A stretch of 6,936 nt of DNA from Actinomycetes bacterium. Lineage in GTDB: Bacteria > Actinomycetota > Thermoleophilia > Gaiellales > Gaiellaceae. Positions 5,924-6,936 of the stretch are shown piece by piece (position 1 is the stretch's first letter; each line of letters begins with the position of its first letter). A model generated the notes under the pieces. It worked only from the letters and a program-made list of their open reading frames with translations, was not told the DNA's origin and searched no databases. The translations under genes and the position numbers were made by a program. The stretch lies in NCBI GenBank assembly GCA_030624785.1, contig JAUXJK010000108.1, forward strand, positions 1-6,936. Reading direction: 5' to 3'.

Positions 5924-6936
5924 ATGGCCGAGATTCGCCTAGAGAAGCTGACCAAGCACTTCGGCAAGCTGCAAGCCGTCGAAGAGCTCAACCTCACGAT
6001 CGACGATGGCTCGTTCGTTGCTCTTCTCGGCCCGTCCGGTTGCGGCAAGACGACGACGATGAACATGATCTCGGGCCTTGAGCATCCGACCACGGGCGAG
6101 ATCTACTTCGATCAACACCCAATGAGCAACGTCGACCCCGGGCAGCGAAGCGTCGGATTCGTCTTCCAGAACTACGCCATCTTCACGCATATGACGGTGT
6201 ACGAGAATATTGCGTTCGGGCTAAAGGTCATGAAGCCGAAACCTTCCGCCGACCAGGTCGTTCAGGAGGTGGTCCGCGTCGCGAAGATCGTTGGCATCGA
6301 GCATGCGCTCAAGAAGAAGGCGGCGGCGCTAAGCGTCAACGACATGCAGAAGGTCGCGTTGGGGCGGAGCATGATCGTGCAGCCGTCGATCTTTCTGCTT
6401 GATGAGCCGTTCTCCAATCTCGATGCTGCTTTTCGCGCGTACATGCGGGCGGAGCTGAAGCACATTCAGCACGACCTTGGTCAGACCATGGTCTACGTCA
6501 CTCACGATCAGGTCGAGGCGATGGGAATGGCCGACCGTATCGCGGTGATGAACCTTGGGAGACTCCAGCAATACGCGACACCCGACGAGCTCTACAACAA
6601 GCCGAGCAATCTCTTCGTCGCCACGTTCATTGGGTCAGTTCTGATGAACTTCCTGCCAGGGGAATACGGCGGCGAAAACGGCACCGGCACCGTCACCCTG
6701 TCCGGTGCGTCGGGCACGACCATTGATGTAAGCGACCGGACGGCGGCCATCGAAGCTGGTCTGGCCCCTGACCGAAAGGTGACGGTCGCCATCAGGCCCG
6801 AAAGGCTGCGGCTCGTTCCGCCCGACTCAGCCGACGCGACCCTGCATGCAACGGTCAATCTCATTGAGCCCTTGGGCGCTAGGGACGTCGTGCACCTGTC
6901 TGTTGACGGGGCGCCGCTGCGCGCGTCTCTTGCGCC
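5924..6936 (+). CDS. ABC transporter ATPase, MalK/UgpC-like, with degenerate signature loop; C-terminus cut by the window edge
   Basis: This is the cytoplasmic ATPase powering the importer; 337 codons are visible of a family usually about 350-370 long. In order: Walker A GPSGCGKT (36-43), Q-loop Gln82 in VFQNYAIF, signature loop LSVND (136-140), Walker B with D-loop IFLLDEPFSNLD (156-167, catalytic Glu161), and switch His194 in VTHDQ. A C-terminal TOBE-type regulatory domain begins near 236, with RPERLRL at 291-297. The signature departs from LSGGQ: Ser137 is kept but both glycines are gone. Thr88 stands in the Q-loop region (AIFTHMTV) where Pro is common. Because the other motifs are intact, this is probably a working subunit of a heterodimer with a second ATPase just downstream, not a dead gene. 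The ATG at 5924 follows the permease stop by four bases, so expression is likely coupled. Confidence 0.95.
   Translation, partial: MAEIRLEKLTKHFGKLQAVEELNLTIDDGSFVALLGPSGCGKTTTMNMISGLEHPTTGEIYFDQHPMSNVDPGQRSVGFVFQNYAIFTHMTVYENIAFGLKVMKPKPSADQVVQEVVRVAKIVGIEHALKKKAAALSVNDMQKVALGRSMIVQPSIFLLDEPFSNLDAAFRAYMRAELKHIQHDLGQTMVYVTHDQVEAMGMADRIAVMNLGRLQQYATPDELYNKPSNLFVATFIGSVLMNFLPGEYGGENGTGTVTLSGASGTTIDVSDRTAAIEAGLAPDRKVTVAIRPERLRLVPPDSADATLHATVNLIEPLGARDVVHLSVDGAPLRASLA

Overview
The window is GC-rich, and its genes read as high-GC Gram-positive. The binding protein is a lipoprotein with an LAAC lipobox, an acidic stretch and a Pro/Glu/Ala linker, and the sugar kinase resembles kinases I associate with Actinomycetota, perhaps Thermoleophilia. 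That placement is an inference from protein style, not from a marker gene. I see no rRNA, tRNA, CRISPR array, transposase or phage gene.

The layout is a divergent carbohydrate-utilisation locus. Leftward from about 1912/1855 runs a PfkB-family sugar kinase (983-1855, minus). After a 144-bp gap comes an iron-type alcohol dehydrogenase (838 down to the left edge, minus, C-terminus missing). Rightward from 2060 runs an ABC importer operon: a large solute-binding lipoprotein (2060-3919), two MalF/MalG-like permeases (3941-4975 and 4975-5919), and a MalK/UgpC-like ATPase (from 5924, cut by the right edge). The importer is of the CUT1 (carbohydrate uptake 1) type. The likely logic is that the binding protein captures a carbohydrate or polyol outside the cell, the permeases and ATPase import it, the kinase phosphorylates it or a derivative, and the dehydrogenase oxidises or reduces a hydroxyl or aldehyde. 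The substrate cannot be named from this sequence.

Four things stand out. (1) A 15-bp palindromic element with a LacI-family core occurs twice with one mismatch, once before the dehydrogenase and once between the divergent units, suggesting one regulator controls both. (2) The ATPase has an LSVND signature loop instead of LSGGQ although its other ATP-site motifs are intact, so a second ATPase is expected just beyond the window. (3) The dehydrogenase has Leu and Thr where the classical iron-ADH family has a metal-ligand His and a nearby His. (4) A 16-bp stem sits at the start of the first permease gene, just after the binding-protein gene, and could set the expression ratio of binding protein to membrane parts.

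The neighbourhood is a recognisable kind of locus rather than a wholly new system. The substrate, the altered dehydrogenase site and the asymmetric ATPase are the parts that look undescribed. No non-coding stretch exceeds about 205 bp.
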